Of a stretch of DNA of 64,000 bases, positions 50,601 through 59,239 are shown in pieces. This DNA is from Eremothecium cymbalariae DBVPG#7215. Lineage: Eukaryota; Ascomycota; Saccharomycetes; Saccharomycetales; Saccharomycetaceae. The stretch spans positions 744,001 to 808,000 of the forward strand of contig NC_016455.1 of assembly GCF_000235365.1 (NCBI RefSeq), written 5' to 3'. Made by a program: the position numbers and the translations under genes. How positions within the stretch are numbered: position 1 is the stretch's first letter; every line of letters starts with the position of its first letter. The notes below the pieces were generated by a model. It did no database searches. It was not told the DNA's origin and saw nothing but the letters and a program-made list of their open reading frames with translations.

Positions 50601-51131
50601 CTAAGAAGGACGTGAGTAATTTAAAGTACCACACTTATCACAAGTCCTTTTTTCTATACTTTTCTCAAAAAGATCGATAGCAGATTTGACCTGCGTGCCT
50701 AGATCAGCCATCTGGAATTCCATCTGACACACAATGTCCTTACAGTTTGAGCAGTACCACCTCAATTTATCATGATGACCTTCTGGACGATCCTGTTCAA
50801 CCACTAACCCTACAGTGTCGGCATATCTAACTGGATTATGTGGGACATTGGCAGGCAAAAGAAACGAATCACCTTCATTAATTATAATATCCTTAAATTT
50901 AGCATCTCCGTCTAAAGAATTATCAACTATCCTCAACGTCATATATCCCTTCTTTTGGAAGAACCATTCAGGTGTGGGGTTGATGTGGTAGTCAGTGCGG
51001 GCATTTGGACCACCCACGATCATTATCGTGAAACCACCACGGTGCAGGCAATAGTTATTGACTGGGGGTTTTAGTAGATGACTATTTTCCTCAAGCCATT
51101 TGTTGATATTTATTGGAGTTGTATCGAGCAT
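50601..51131 (-). CDS. BNA1: Bna1, 3-hydroxyanthranilate 3,4-dioxygenase
   Basis: A 176-aa cupin-fold iron enzyme (S. cerevisiae 177) in the kynurenine route of de novo NAD synthesis. The iron-binding region is [18 protein letters not shown], followed by [17 protein letters not shown]-terminal rubredoxin-like site has [10 protein letters not shown] and CDKCG, four Cys. The ATG at 51131 is first in frame. Presence of BNA1 implies the species can make NAD from tryptophan, unlike K. lactis. Confidence 0.97.
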   Translation of the reverse strand: MLDTTPININKWLEENSHLLKPPVNNYCLHRGGFTIMIVGGPNARTDYHINPTPEWFFQKKGYMTLRIVDNSLDGDAKFKDIIINEGDSFLLPANVPHNPVRYADTVGLVVEQDRPEGHHDKLRWYCSNCKDIVCQMEFQMADLGTQVKSAIDLFEKSIEKRTCDKCGTLNYSRPS

Positions 51132-51512
51132 TGCAATATAGTATCGTGTAAGGACACTACAGAACGAGTGGAGAGAGATCTACTCTTGCTATTTCAGCTA
51201 TTGAGGGGGGCATTTTGAGTCTTTAAAAAGTTGCATGACATGGCCGAGTCTTGGTGGCAATCACGTGGTAGAACAACGAACACCCGTCGTGCTTATGGGT
51301 GCATTAGATGATTCTTTGGGGTTCTCCAACGGTGTTTAGATCCTAGTGGGGGCTTGGTTAAGTCCAACTGTGTTTTGTTTCTTGTTTCTTAATGGTCCGC
51401 CAAGTGCGTATATATATATAATATAGCTACAACTATGCAGCCTCGCTCACCCGCAGGGTGCAATGACTGGTAACAAAGTGCATACAAGGTAGCTGATATA
51501 AGTAAATAAAGT
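51132..51512. other. Divergent promoter region of BNA1 and MVB12
   Basis: 381 bp with one ATCACGTGG E-box near 51262 and a short (TA)n run near 51411-51420. Nothing else is recognised. Confidence 0.45.
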
Positions 51513-51809
51513 ATGGAAAGCATGCTTAGGAATATACCGTTGTACAACACGCTAGGTTATGAGATGCCTAAGAAGAGACCAGAACTCAAACTGCCTAATC
51601 TCGGGCTACCAAGGTCTACAACCACAGCTGAACATCTGCAAGCTTGGTCTGATGAATGCGACCAGATAATTGGAAGCATGGAAAGTTTAGAAGAACAAAG
51701 TAAGGAATGGGATTTATGGTATGACCAGATGTTTTTGCAAAAGCAGCCACCTGGGATTTCTGATGCAGGAATATTATCGCCTAAGAAGAAGTTGAACTCT
51801 AGCACCTAG
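51513..51809 (+). CDS. MVB12: Mvb12, ESCRT-I subunit
   Basis: A 98-aa protein (S. cerevisiae 101). Mvb12 stabilises the ESCRT-I heterotetramer with Vps23, Vps28 and Vps37 in multivesicular-body sorting. The N-terminal helix region is LRNIPLYNTLGYEMPKKRPE; the middle has LKLPNLGLPRST and AWSDECDQI; the C-terminal part has WDLWYDQMFLQKQPPGI followed by LSPKKK. These follow the S. cerevisiae layout, and YGR206W next to CIR1 (YGR207C) is the same order. Confidence 0.9.
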   Translation: MESMLRNIPLYNTLGYEMPKKRPELKLPNLGLPRSTTTAEHLQAWSDECDQIIGSMESLEEQSKEWDLWYDQMFLQKQPPGISDAGILSPKKKLNSST

Positions 51810-51913
51810 TTGATTGATACATTACATATTCTTTGGACGGGAAGGCAATATAACTGGAGTATTTTCATATATACCTGTCTATATCTATACAAGTAACAGG
51901 AAAGCATAGCTTC

Positions 51914-52690
51914 CTAGATGACTTTAGCTTCTTTCAACTTCGAAATCAGCTCATCAACGGAGTCCACCTTAATGCCTGGGGATTTTTCTGGAGCATCCTC
52001 TACTCTTGTAACGTTAAGCCGCGGCTCTAGAGAGAGATCCTTGAAATCCAAAAGCTTCAGCTTCTCCATGGGCTTCTTCTTGGCCTTCATCTTATTAGGC
52101 AGTGTGACATACCGCGGAGTATTGAGACGAAGATCCGTAGTAATTACCAAGGGCAACGCTGCACTTATGATTTCTTCACCGCCATCAACCTCCCTAGTCA
52201 CAAAAGCTCTCGTATTAGCTTCATCGAACTCGACCTTAGCCGCATTGGTGGCCTGTGGCCAATTAAGCAGTCCGGCTAACATCTGCCCAGTATTGTTACT
52301 ATCGTCATCCGTGGCTTGCTTGCCCATGATAACCAAATTACACTTGTGCTTTTCCACAACTTTCTTTAAAATTTTGGCAACGGCCAGAGGCTCAAGATCT
52401 AAATCACCTGAATCTATTAACGTCGATGAGTCAGCACCTTTAGCCAACGCCGTAATCAACGAGTCCTGGACCTTTAAAGGTCCAATAGAAACTGCATGAA
52501 TATTCTCCACTGGGAACTTTTTGGCCTCCCTGATACGTACCGCCTCCTCTACTGCTATATCATCAAATGGATTCAAACTGAATTGCACACCTGTTTTCTC
52601 GATCGCTGTCTTAGCTAGATTAATTCTTGGTCTGATCTGGGGGTCAATCACTCGCTTGATAGGGAGTAAAATCCTTAAAGCCTTTGGCAT
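51914..52690 (-). CDS. CIR1: Cir1, mitochondrial electron transfer flavoprotein beta subunit
   Basis: A 258-aa protein (S. cerevisiae 261). Cir1 with Aim45 forms ETF, which passes electrons from dehydrogenases to ETF-ubiquinone oxidoreductase. The start MPKALRILLPIKRVIDPQI is followed by NPFDDIAVEEAVRIRE. The nucleotide region is LVIMGKQATDDDSNNTGQML with GLLNWPQATNAAKVEF. DLRLNTPRYVTLPNKMKAKK is the ETF-beta signature. It is convergent with MVB12 and divergent from SER2. Confidence 0.96.
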   Translation of the reverse strand: MPKALRILLPIKRVIDPQIRPRINLAKTAIEKTGVQFSLNPFDDIAVEEAVRIREAKKFPVENIHAVSIGPLKVQDSLITALAKGADSSTLIDSGDLDLEPLAVAKILKKVVEKHKCNLVIMGKQATDDDSNNTGQMLAGLLNWPQATNAAKVEFDEANTRAFVTREVDGGEEIISAALPLVITTDLRLNTPRYVTLPNKMKAKKKPMEKLKLLDFKDLSLEPRLNVTRVEDAPEKSPGIKVDSVDELISKLKEAKVI

Positions 52691-53153
52691 TATAGCAGCT
52701 GAATGTGTTGAAAAGCCGTTCTAGCACTATATCAAGACTGCATGTACTTGCTCTTGTCAAATATACTGTCAACATATTTTCTAATTAAAATTATTTTCCA
52801 ATTATCATGAAATTTTTTTATGTTTTAAATTTTGACTCCAGAGACCTTAAAATTAATTAATTCCTTAGAAAGGCTCATCACATGTCGAGAGGAATGGGCA
52901 CTTAGGCCACTGACAGGCGAGGCAAACCGTTGGTTATGGTTCATCCACCAAACCCGTTAAGCACACCGCTTTTTTCAAAGACTTCACCTTGACACGTGTG
53001 TGTATATATATAGATGTGTATCTTTAAAATCTCTCTTGAAACCACATAGAAAATTTTGCAATCTGCAGAAACCTAACATCTCTGAACGCAAATATTTCTT
53101 GCGACATTGTAGTTCGTGGGGGGTTGTTCCAAGAGATTAGAAGTGCCAGCAAA
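52691..53153. other. Divergent promoter region of CIR1 and SER2
   Basis: 463 bp, AT-rich near 52770-52865, with an ACACGTGT near 52995 and a short TATATATA run. No gene is seen. Confidence 0.45.
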
Positions 53154-54107
53154 ATGACAACTAGAGCTCCATTTGTAGTGACCATAATTGCCTCTGCAGC
53201 TAAGTTGAGCGCTGGGTATGAGGAAGCGTTAATAGAATATTTGGAAGACCATAATATTGAGGTTTCAGGAACCAAAGAGCTTTCAGGACGTGCAAAGGAC
53301 ATTTTTTTAACTGGACCAACAGATCTAGATCTATCTGAGGTTAGAGAAGCGGTTGCTAGGTTTGAGAAGCAGGGCGTTGCGAATGGGATTGATCTTGTTG
53401 TACAGCGAAACGATGAATTCCGCAAGAATAAAAAACTGGTAGTGTTTGATATGGACTCTACTTTAATCGAACAAGAGGTGATCGAGCTCATTGCAGCGTA
53501 TGCCGGGGTAGAGAAGAAAGTTGCTGAGATAACCCATCGTGCGATGAATAACGAGATAGACTTTGCTGAGTCTCTGCGAGAACGTGTGGCATTGCTTAAG
53601 GGTATCAAGGTTGCCAACCTTTACCAAGAAATTTCAAGCAAGTTAAAGGTAACGGAAGGTGTGAGAGACTTCGTGCAATGCCTAAAGGCGATAGGTTCCA
53701 AAACGGCAGTACTGAGTGGTGGATTCACACCGTTTGCCAATTTCATCAAAGATAACTTGGAATTAGATTTTGCCAAGGCCAACTTTCTTGCGACAGAGAC
53801 AGACTCTAATGGAGACACAGTGCTCAATGGGTATACGGAAGGTGACATTGTGGATGGCGAATGTAAGGCTAGAACCTTAAAAGCATTGGCAACAGAACTG
53901 AATATTCCAATTGAGGCCACCTTGATGGTCGGAGATGGCGGGAATGACCTACCTGCAATGAACGTTGCAGGATTCGGAATTGCATGGAACGCCAAACCAA
54001 AAGTTCAGCAAGCAGCCCCGGCAAAACTCAACACCACTTCAATGCGCGATGCTCTGTACATTCTTGGCTTCTCAGAAGAAGATATCAGCCATTGCCACCG
54101 CCTCTAA
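53154..54107 (+). CDS. SER2: Ser2, phosphoserine phosphatase
   Basis: A 317-aa enzyme from ATG 53154 (S. cerevisiae 309), the last step of serine synthesis from 3-phosphoglycerate. The HAD-fold catalytic motif I is VVFDMDSTLIEQEV (nucleophile Asp). Motif II is AVLSGGFTPFANF and motif IV MVGDGGNDLPAMNVAG. The N-terminal about 95 residues are an ACT-like regulatory region. The frame is open ten codons upstream without an ATG. Confidence 0.97.
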   Translation: MTTRAPFVVTIIASAAKLSAGYEEALIEYLEDHNIEVSGTKELSGRAKDIFLTGPTDLDLSEVREAVARFEKQGVANGIDLVVQRNDEFRKNKKLVVFDMDSTLIEQEVIELIAAYAGVEKKVAEITHRAMNNEIDFAESLRERVALLKGIKVANLYQEISSKLKVTEGVRDFVQCLKAIGSKTAVLSGGFTPFANFIKDNLELDFAKANFLATETDSNGDTVLNGYTEGDIVDGECKARTLKALATELNIPIEATLMVGDGGNDLPAMNVAGFGIAWNAKPKVQQAAPAKLNTTSMRDALYILGFSEEDISHCHRL

Positions 54108-54208
54108 ACGTTTATACTATTATCATTGGCATAATATATATATATTATATCTAACGCAAAATCTAAAGAACTTTACTAGCAGAGAACAGGGCTTTCTGTG
54201 TCTACCCT

Positions 54209-54520
54209 CTATAAAAACTTGGTAATATTGCTTCTGATCAACGCAACGTCAGCTCCAATCACCTTGGAAACCTGCTCACCATTTTTATAGTAGATTAACG
54301 TGGGCATCGAAGTAATTTGCTGCTCCTGAGCAACGTCTGACAACGCATCAACATCAACCTTGTAGAAATCAGCATCCTCATAATTGGTGTCGAACTTCTC
54401 AAGCATTGGCGCAATCATCTTACAAGGCCCACACCACGTAGCATAAAAGTCAACAACCACCAACTTGTCGACACTAATGGCCTTCTTGAACTCCTCGGCA
54501 CTCGAAATTTCCTTAACCAT
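54209..54520 (-). CDS. TRX2: Cytoplasmic thioredoxin (Trx2)
   Basis: A 103-aa thioredoxin (S. cerevisiae Trx2 104). It has active site FYATWCGPCKMIAP, cis-Pro region QITSMPTLIYYKNGE and no targeting leader. It reduces ribonucleotide reductase, PAPS reductase and peroxiredoxins. TRX1 and TRX2 are ohnologues in S. cerevisiae, so in this non-WGD genome one gene may stand for both; the place next to SER2 matches YGR209C. Confidence 0.95.
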   Translation of the reverse strand: MVKEISSAEEFKKAISVDKLVVVDFYATWCGPCKMIAPMLEKFDTNYEDADFYKVDVDALSDVAQEQQITSMPTLIYYKNGEQVSKVIGADVALIRSNITKFL

Positions 54521-54923
54521 CTTGCAAATATACTCCTGATCTTCTGAACCTAACCTCGCCTGTAATGTAAAAGACTAGTCTCCTATTCCTCTATTCCTCT
54601 TCTTTCCAAAACTTTCCAAAAGTGTGCAACAGCTAAAAGAGTGGTGAACAACTTCGGCTTTTTGCTTTTAAACAATTTTCCATTTAATTACTGCTTATAA
54701 ATATCAAATATGAAAATAATTCGCAATGAAATCCTGGAAGCTGAAGGATAAACGTAACGGAATCTACTAGAAGGTCGTTGGTTCACTTCGTCATCACACG
54801 TGGTAACCAGCCATTGTTGTCCCACATGTATACGCATGCTGCTTATGATATAACTTTATGTAAGTGCCTATTATTAGTAAGTGATCAGGTGGTCATGAAT
54901 ACGAGCGGTCGGTTTTAGACATT
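54521..54923. other. TRX2 promoter and MTC2 3' flank
   Basis: 403 bp. It contains the Yap1-type site and an ACACGTGG near 54796. No gene is seen. Confidence 0.45.
54874..54880. promoter_or_regulatory. Yap1-type site upstream of TRX2
   Basis: TTAGTAA matches the Yap1 element TTASTAA. It lies about 354 bp before the TRX2 start and 44 bp from the MTC2 3' end. TRX2 is a known Yap1 target in S. cerevisiae, but the distance makes the assignment weak. Confidence 0.3.
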
Positions 54924-55808
54924 TTAAAGTGCAGGCACAACTTTATTCAAGACGTCTTTGACCACCAACGTCTCCATCACGAGTGGGTTGCCAGTGCCAG
55001 CCCTGCGAGTGAACTCCCGTAGACCAACAATCAGCTCTTCAACGAATCTTGGTTCACTGCCGTACATAACGGAGGTGTCGTTTTGTGGGTCTTTAATTAA
55101 TTCCATGTGCATTGGGAAGTACCATAGACAGGCTTGCTGGACAACGTCCGGGTTGGCAAACGTTCTCGGTTTGCTAGATGCAGAACCGGAGCCAGTAGCT
55201 ACCAACCATTGGGTTAGCTGTAAGATATCATCGAGCGACTTTGTAGAGGCCCCTCCGCTTAGGGACTGATTGGCGAGGCGGTGCATACGCAGGAAGACTA
55301 CTATGTCCAAAACGTACCTTCTGATAGATGAATGTATAGTGATGCGGTGGCAATCTTGGGGGGAAGTCAGCAGCAGGGTCTCTTTGGACACAGCTTTTGT
55401 GGGTTCAGCGGTCGCAAACCAGAACTTACTCTTTAAATACCCTGAGAGGGGGAACCGGCTACCACCAGCAGCAGCGGCATCTTCCAGAACCGGCTTCAAA
55501 GTCGCTACACAAATAATATTGGGATATTCTCTCTTTAAATGGAGTAACCATTTGGCTAATCTGTTTTGTTTTAACGGCGGCAGCTTGTCCATATGGGGGA
55601 GAACTATTACCTCGCATTCACTATACTTCGACAACGCAGAGCTGTCTACACAGCCAACCTGGTCATAGTTGTCAAGAACATGCAGTGCATCCTGGAAACA
55701 AGGACGAATCATACCCACCACGGTGTTGTATGAGTCTGTAAAACAAACGAAGTTGCGCTTTACCGTAAAACTTGCTGACAACCCCGATTCAAAAGCTGGA
55801 AGTTCCAT
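54924..55808 (-). CDS. MTC2: Mtc2-like protein (maintenance of telomere capping)
   Basis: A 294-aa protein from ATG 55808 (S. cerevisiae Mtc2 357). Mtc2 was named from a genetic interaction with telomere capping mutants; its biochemical role is not clear to me. The sequence has a P-loop-like-fold feel without a Walker A: VIVLPHMDKLPPLKQNRLAK and LLHLKREYPNIICVATLKPV resemble the middle of an AAA or MCM-like domain. The identification rests partly on family memory and strongly on position, since it is divergent from UTP11 as in YKL098W/YKL099C. Confidence 0.8.
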   Translation of the reverse strand: MELPAFESGLSASFTVKRNFVCFTDSYNTVVGMIRPCFQDALHVLDNYDQVGCVDSSALSKYSECEVIVLPHMDKLPPLKQNRLAKWLLHLKREYPNIICVATLKPVLEDAAAAGGSRFPLSGYLKSKFWFATAEPTKAVSKETLLLTSPQDCHRITIHSSIRRYVLDIVVFLRMHRLANQSLSGGASTKSLDDILQLTQWLVATGSGSASSKPRTFANPDVVQQACLWYFPMHMELIKDPQNDTSVMYGSEPRFVEELIVGLREFTRRAGTGNPLVMETLVVKDVLNKVVPAL

Positions 55809-56031
55809 TACGAAAGACAAAAGCTCTTAATGGCCATCAAACGCTTGTTCCGCTCCTTCTATATATACCTGTGCTTGATTATTCTATAAGCAATACCTCT
55901 TTCGAGGTGTGAGACGTGTATATTCCAGTGGATTTACACTGGTCTGTTGTAGTGGAAAATATCTAAAGCCTGAATTTTCCTAATCCTTTGGAAAATTTGC
56001 ATTTCAACTTTAGAAAGTTCACGTCGTATAT

Positions 56032-56039
56032 CTCATCGC
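56032..56039. promoter_or_regulatory. PAC element upstream of UTP11
   Basis: CTCATCGC is the exact reverse complement of PAC GCGATGAG, 69 bp before the UTP11 ATG. GAAAATTTGC at 55991 is an RRPE-like motif. Both are typical of ribosome-biogenesis promoters. Confidence 0.65.
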
Positions 56040-56107
56040 ATACCATCAACACAACAAAAACTAGGTTAAAAGAGCTGTAAAGAAGGTCTAAGTAGTTTTT
56101 TCTAACC

Positions 56108-56854
56108 ATGGCGAAGCTGGTTCACAACATCCAAAAGAAGCAGCACCGTGAGCGTTCTCAGGTAACCGAACGTTCTCGTTTCGGGTTCCTCGAGAAACAT
56201 AAAGACTACGTGAAGCGTGCACAGGATTATCACAAGAAGCAAACTACTCTCAAAATCTTACGGTCCAAGGTCAAGGAAAGGAATCCTGATGAATACTACC
56301 ATGCTATGAACACGCGGAAGGTCGGTTCAGATGGGCTTTTGGTGAAATCAAGACATGCCGATGGAGAAGACCCTGTGTTATCTATGGATCAGGTAAAGTT
56401 ACTCAAGACGCAAGATAGCAACTATGTGAGGACAATGAGGCAGACTGAATTAAACAAGGCTGGGAAGCTTTCCCATGGCGTCATGTACAAGAGCACCGGT
56501 CAGCATACTATTTTCGTTGACGATGAAAACAAAATGCGTCATTTCACTCCGGAGCAATATTTTAATACTACTAGTGAGATGATCCACAGAAGGGAGAACA
56601 GACTCACTAAGGATCAACTAGCTGAAACAACTTTAACAGGCTCGGCTGCTGTAATGCCCGCAGAGTCATTGCAAAATAAAAAGCTCAAGAAACTTAAGAT
56701 GGTTGCAAAACACCTTGATCGCGAAAGGAAACTGCAGCAAGTCCACCAGAGGATGGACCTCCAACGAGAACTCATGAAGAAAGGGTCCAAACGGAAAATA
56801 ATAGGTTCTGATGGTGGCGTGTCGTATAAATGGAAAAAGCAGCGAAAGCGCTAA
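56108..56854 (+). CDS. UTP11: Utp11, SSU processome component
   Basis: A 248-aa, strongly basic nucleolar protein (S. cerevisiae 250). Utp11 belongs to the small-subunit processome with U3 snoRNP and is needed for 18S rRNA maturation. The N-terminus MAKLVHNIQKKQHRERSQ, then FGFLEKHKDYVKRAQDYHKK and ILRSKVKERNPDEYYHAMN, are signature blocks. HTIFVDDENKMRHFTPEQYF follows near residue 137. The C-terminus is Lys/Arg-rich (KWKKQRKR). Confidence 0.97.
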   Translation: MAKLVHNIQKKQHRERSQVTERSRFGFLEKHKDYVKRAQDYHKKQTTLKILRSKVKERNPDEYYHAMNTRKVGSDGLLVKSRHADGEDPVLSMDQVKLLKTQDSNYVRTMRQTELNKAGKLSHGVMYKSTGQHTIFVDDENKMRHFTPEQYFNTTSEMIHRRENRLTKDQLAETTLTGSAAVMPAESLQNKKLKKLKMVAKHLDRERKLQQVHQRMDLQRELMKKGSKRKIIGSDGGVSYKWKKQRKR

Positions 56855-57772
56855 GTCATCCATCTCCTCCCCTCACAAACTTTTAATTTATAGAATCCAA
56901 CGAACTTGCCAATCCAACTATCCAACCTTACCTCCGCCCTTTGTATACGATAACACCACTAGCAGCTAGAATTAGAAACTAAAATAGCAAAAAATACTGA
57001 TACTGCCTCATGCGTTAAGCAAGTTCAAGACTACTTACAGACCACCCGGTATTCTGCATAGTTCACCTACTTGTATAAGCGGCTGCCCCTTCTGATTGGA
57101 GACCCCGCTCAACAGTTCCCGACTCTGAATAACCGTCAAGACATCTCTTTCTACTGTTTTACGACTAAAACCTCGAAAGTGTCCCCGCAATGACACCCTA
57201 GAGGTCAGTACATCCCGCATATATAAAGTAGTCATTCTTATCACACCATAACGGAGGAGTCGGGTGACCACTATCGTGATCAAACCCAGCAGCGGAGTCC
57301 GTGTTTGCCAACAGATATTTTATACTGATGTGAAAACGTACTGCTAGGTCCAAATGTGGGGGTGATTGCTGTGTGGAATCTGTATAGGGGGTGTGTGCCG
57401 TTCCTGATCACTATTTTATAGTTTAATATTTCCATAATCGGGAGGCATAGTCTATTATTCGCTGTTGCTGCCTAGCCCTCATATACCGAACAAGTATCAA
57501 ATTGCGCACGGTGTAATGGATGGATTGCGAATTGCAGTCACACAAATGAGATTGATGTTTTTTGGTCATGATTGTGGAGAGTTAGAGGTTGGTTTGTTGG
57601 TTCGATTGATTGTATGCCGCTTAAGGATCGCATTTGCGTTTCAAACGGTATAGCTGCATGTATAAAAATGCACCGTTTAACTGGGTCTTGTATGGTGTGG
57701 GGCAACTTAGTTGAACGATGTTTGGTTTCTCTTTAGCCAGTGAAGAGAGAGAGTAAGAGAGATATTCAGAAC
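56855..57772. other. Gap between UTP11 and ADH3
   Basis: 918 bp. In S. cerevisiae the YPF1 gene (YKL100C) lies between UTP11 and HSL1; no YPF1 trace was recognised here. A minus-strand frame (57035-57283) with ATGs at 57235 and 57220 ends at CTGTAAGTAG, a chance or real GTAAGT splice-site-like sequence. No tRNA is seen. Confidence 0.45.
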
Positions 57773-58900
57773 ATGTTAAAGGTTACAGGTGCTTGTGTTG
57801 GAAGGTCGTTTGCTTCTTCGTCTAAGCTATTCGTGAGGCTGAGTTCTACGTCATCTGGGATTCCCTTGACGCAGAAGGCTGTCATATTCTATGAGCACGG
57901 TGATAAATTACACTACAAGGATATACCGGTTCCAAAGCCAAAACCCAATGAAATCTTGGTTAATGTCAAGTATTCTGGGGTTTGTCATACCGATATACAT
58001 GCGTGGAAGGGGGATTGGCCATTAGCTACGAAGTTGCCCTTGGTTGGTGGACATGAAGGCGCTGGTATTGTAGTGGCCAAAGGCTCGAATGTTACGAATT
58101 TTGAAATCGGTGATTATGCAGGTGTTAAGTGGTTGAATAAGTCATGTATGTCATGTGAGTACTGTGAAACTGGGCATGAGTCTAATTGTGCGGAAGCAGA
58201 CTTGTCAGGTTACACACGCGATGGGTCGTTCCAACAGTATGCCACTGCGGACGCTGTTCAAGCGGCGAAGATTCCTCAAGGTACCGATTTGGCGCAAGTC
58301 GCACCGATACTGTGTGCTGGTGTTACAGTTTATAAGGCTTTGAAAACCGCTAATTTGGATCCAGGTCAATGGGTTGCGATTTCTGGCGCTGGTGGTGGTC
58401 TAGGTTCACTCGCAGTTCAGTATGCAAAAGCTATGGGATTGAGGGTTGTTGGTATTGATGGTGGAGCAGCGAAGGATGCTTTGTTCAAGAAGTTAGGCGG
58501 TGAGGTGTTTATTGATTTTACTAAGTCTAAGGATATTGTGGCGGACATTCAGGAAGCTACGAATGGTGGTCCACACGGGGCTGTTAATGTCTCTGTGTCT
58601 GAAGCGGCGATTGTGCAATCGGTTAAATACATCAGGCCAACTGGTACTGTCGTTTTGGTTGGTTTGCCCGCCAATTCATATGTAAATTCAGAAATCTTCT
58701 CGCATGTTATCAAGTCGATTAGTATTAAGGGTTCTTACGTAGGCAACAGAGCTGACATGAGAGAAGCTATCGACTTCTTCACCAGAGGGTTGGTTAAAGC
58801 CCCAATTAAGATTATCGGTCTTTCGGAACTTCCAACGGCTTACCATGAGTTGGAAGCTGGTAATATGGTAGGTAGGTTTGTTGTTGACACATCCAAATGA
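57773..58900 (+). CDS. ADH3: Mitochondrial alcohol dehydrogenase, Adh3-like
   Basis: A 375-aa zinc alcohol dehydrogenase, the same length as S. cerevisiae Adh3, from ATG 57773. Residues 1 to about 27 are a presequence without acids ([20 protein letters not shown]), so it is matrix-targeted. Catalytic zinc ligands are in [15 protein letters not shown] and [10 protein letters not shown]. The structural zinc site has [15 protein letters not shown]. The NAD motif is [20 protein letters not shown], where the more usual form is GAAGGLGS. Adh3 takes part in the ethanol-acetaldehyde shuttle. It sits in the place and orientation of YPF1 in S. cerevisiae. Confidence 0.92.
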   Translation: MLKVTGACVGRSFASSSKLFVRLSSTSSGIPLTQKAVIFYEHGDKLHYKDIPVPKPKPNEILVNVKYSGVCHTDIHAWKGDWPLATKLPLVGGHEGAGIVVAKGSNVTNFEIGDYAGVKWLNKSCMSCEYCETGHESNCAEADLSGYTRDGSFQQYATADAVQAAKIPQGTDLAQVAPILCAGVTVYKALKTANLDPGQWVAISGAGGGLGSLAVQYAKAMGLRVVGIDGGAAKDALFKKLGGEVFIDFTKSKDIVADIQEATNGGPHGAVNVSVSEAAIVQSVKYIRPTGTVVLVGLPANSYVNSEIFSHVIKSISIKGSYVGNRADMREAIDFFTRGLVKAPIKIIGLSELPTAYHELEAGNMVGRFVVDTSK

Positions 58901-59239
58901 GGAGTTTAAATGATGATTTGAGGGTTCTTTTTTCATATGATTTATTATAACTTTTTTTAATGTCGTTTTTAAAGTGCTGGAAGAGGGGGCAAGATGGCGA
59001 CATTTATGACTGTAGGAGAATTGTCTTAATTTTAATTGTGTTTGTAGTGAACCTTTATATCGTTGGAGTTATCTATTAATTACTAATAAGTAGCACTTAC
59101 GGATGGGCTGATCTAGTCGGTAGGGAGCGGTCCGCTAGTATCGGCCAGAAAATTATGAGTTTCTTGAACTTCAATTAAAGCATATCTACACTGTATACGT
59201 ATGGTGAATACATCAACGGTTATGAGGCTAAGAAATTAT
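58901..59239. other. Convergent gap between ADH3 and HSL1
   Basis: 339 bp of 3' flanks. It contains the small palindrome AGCGGTCCGCT near 59127. Nothing else is seen. Confidence 0.5.
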
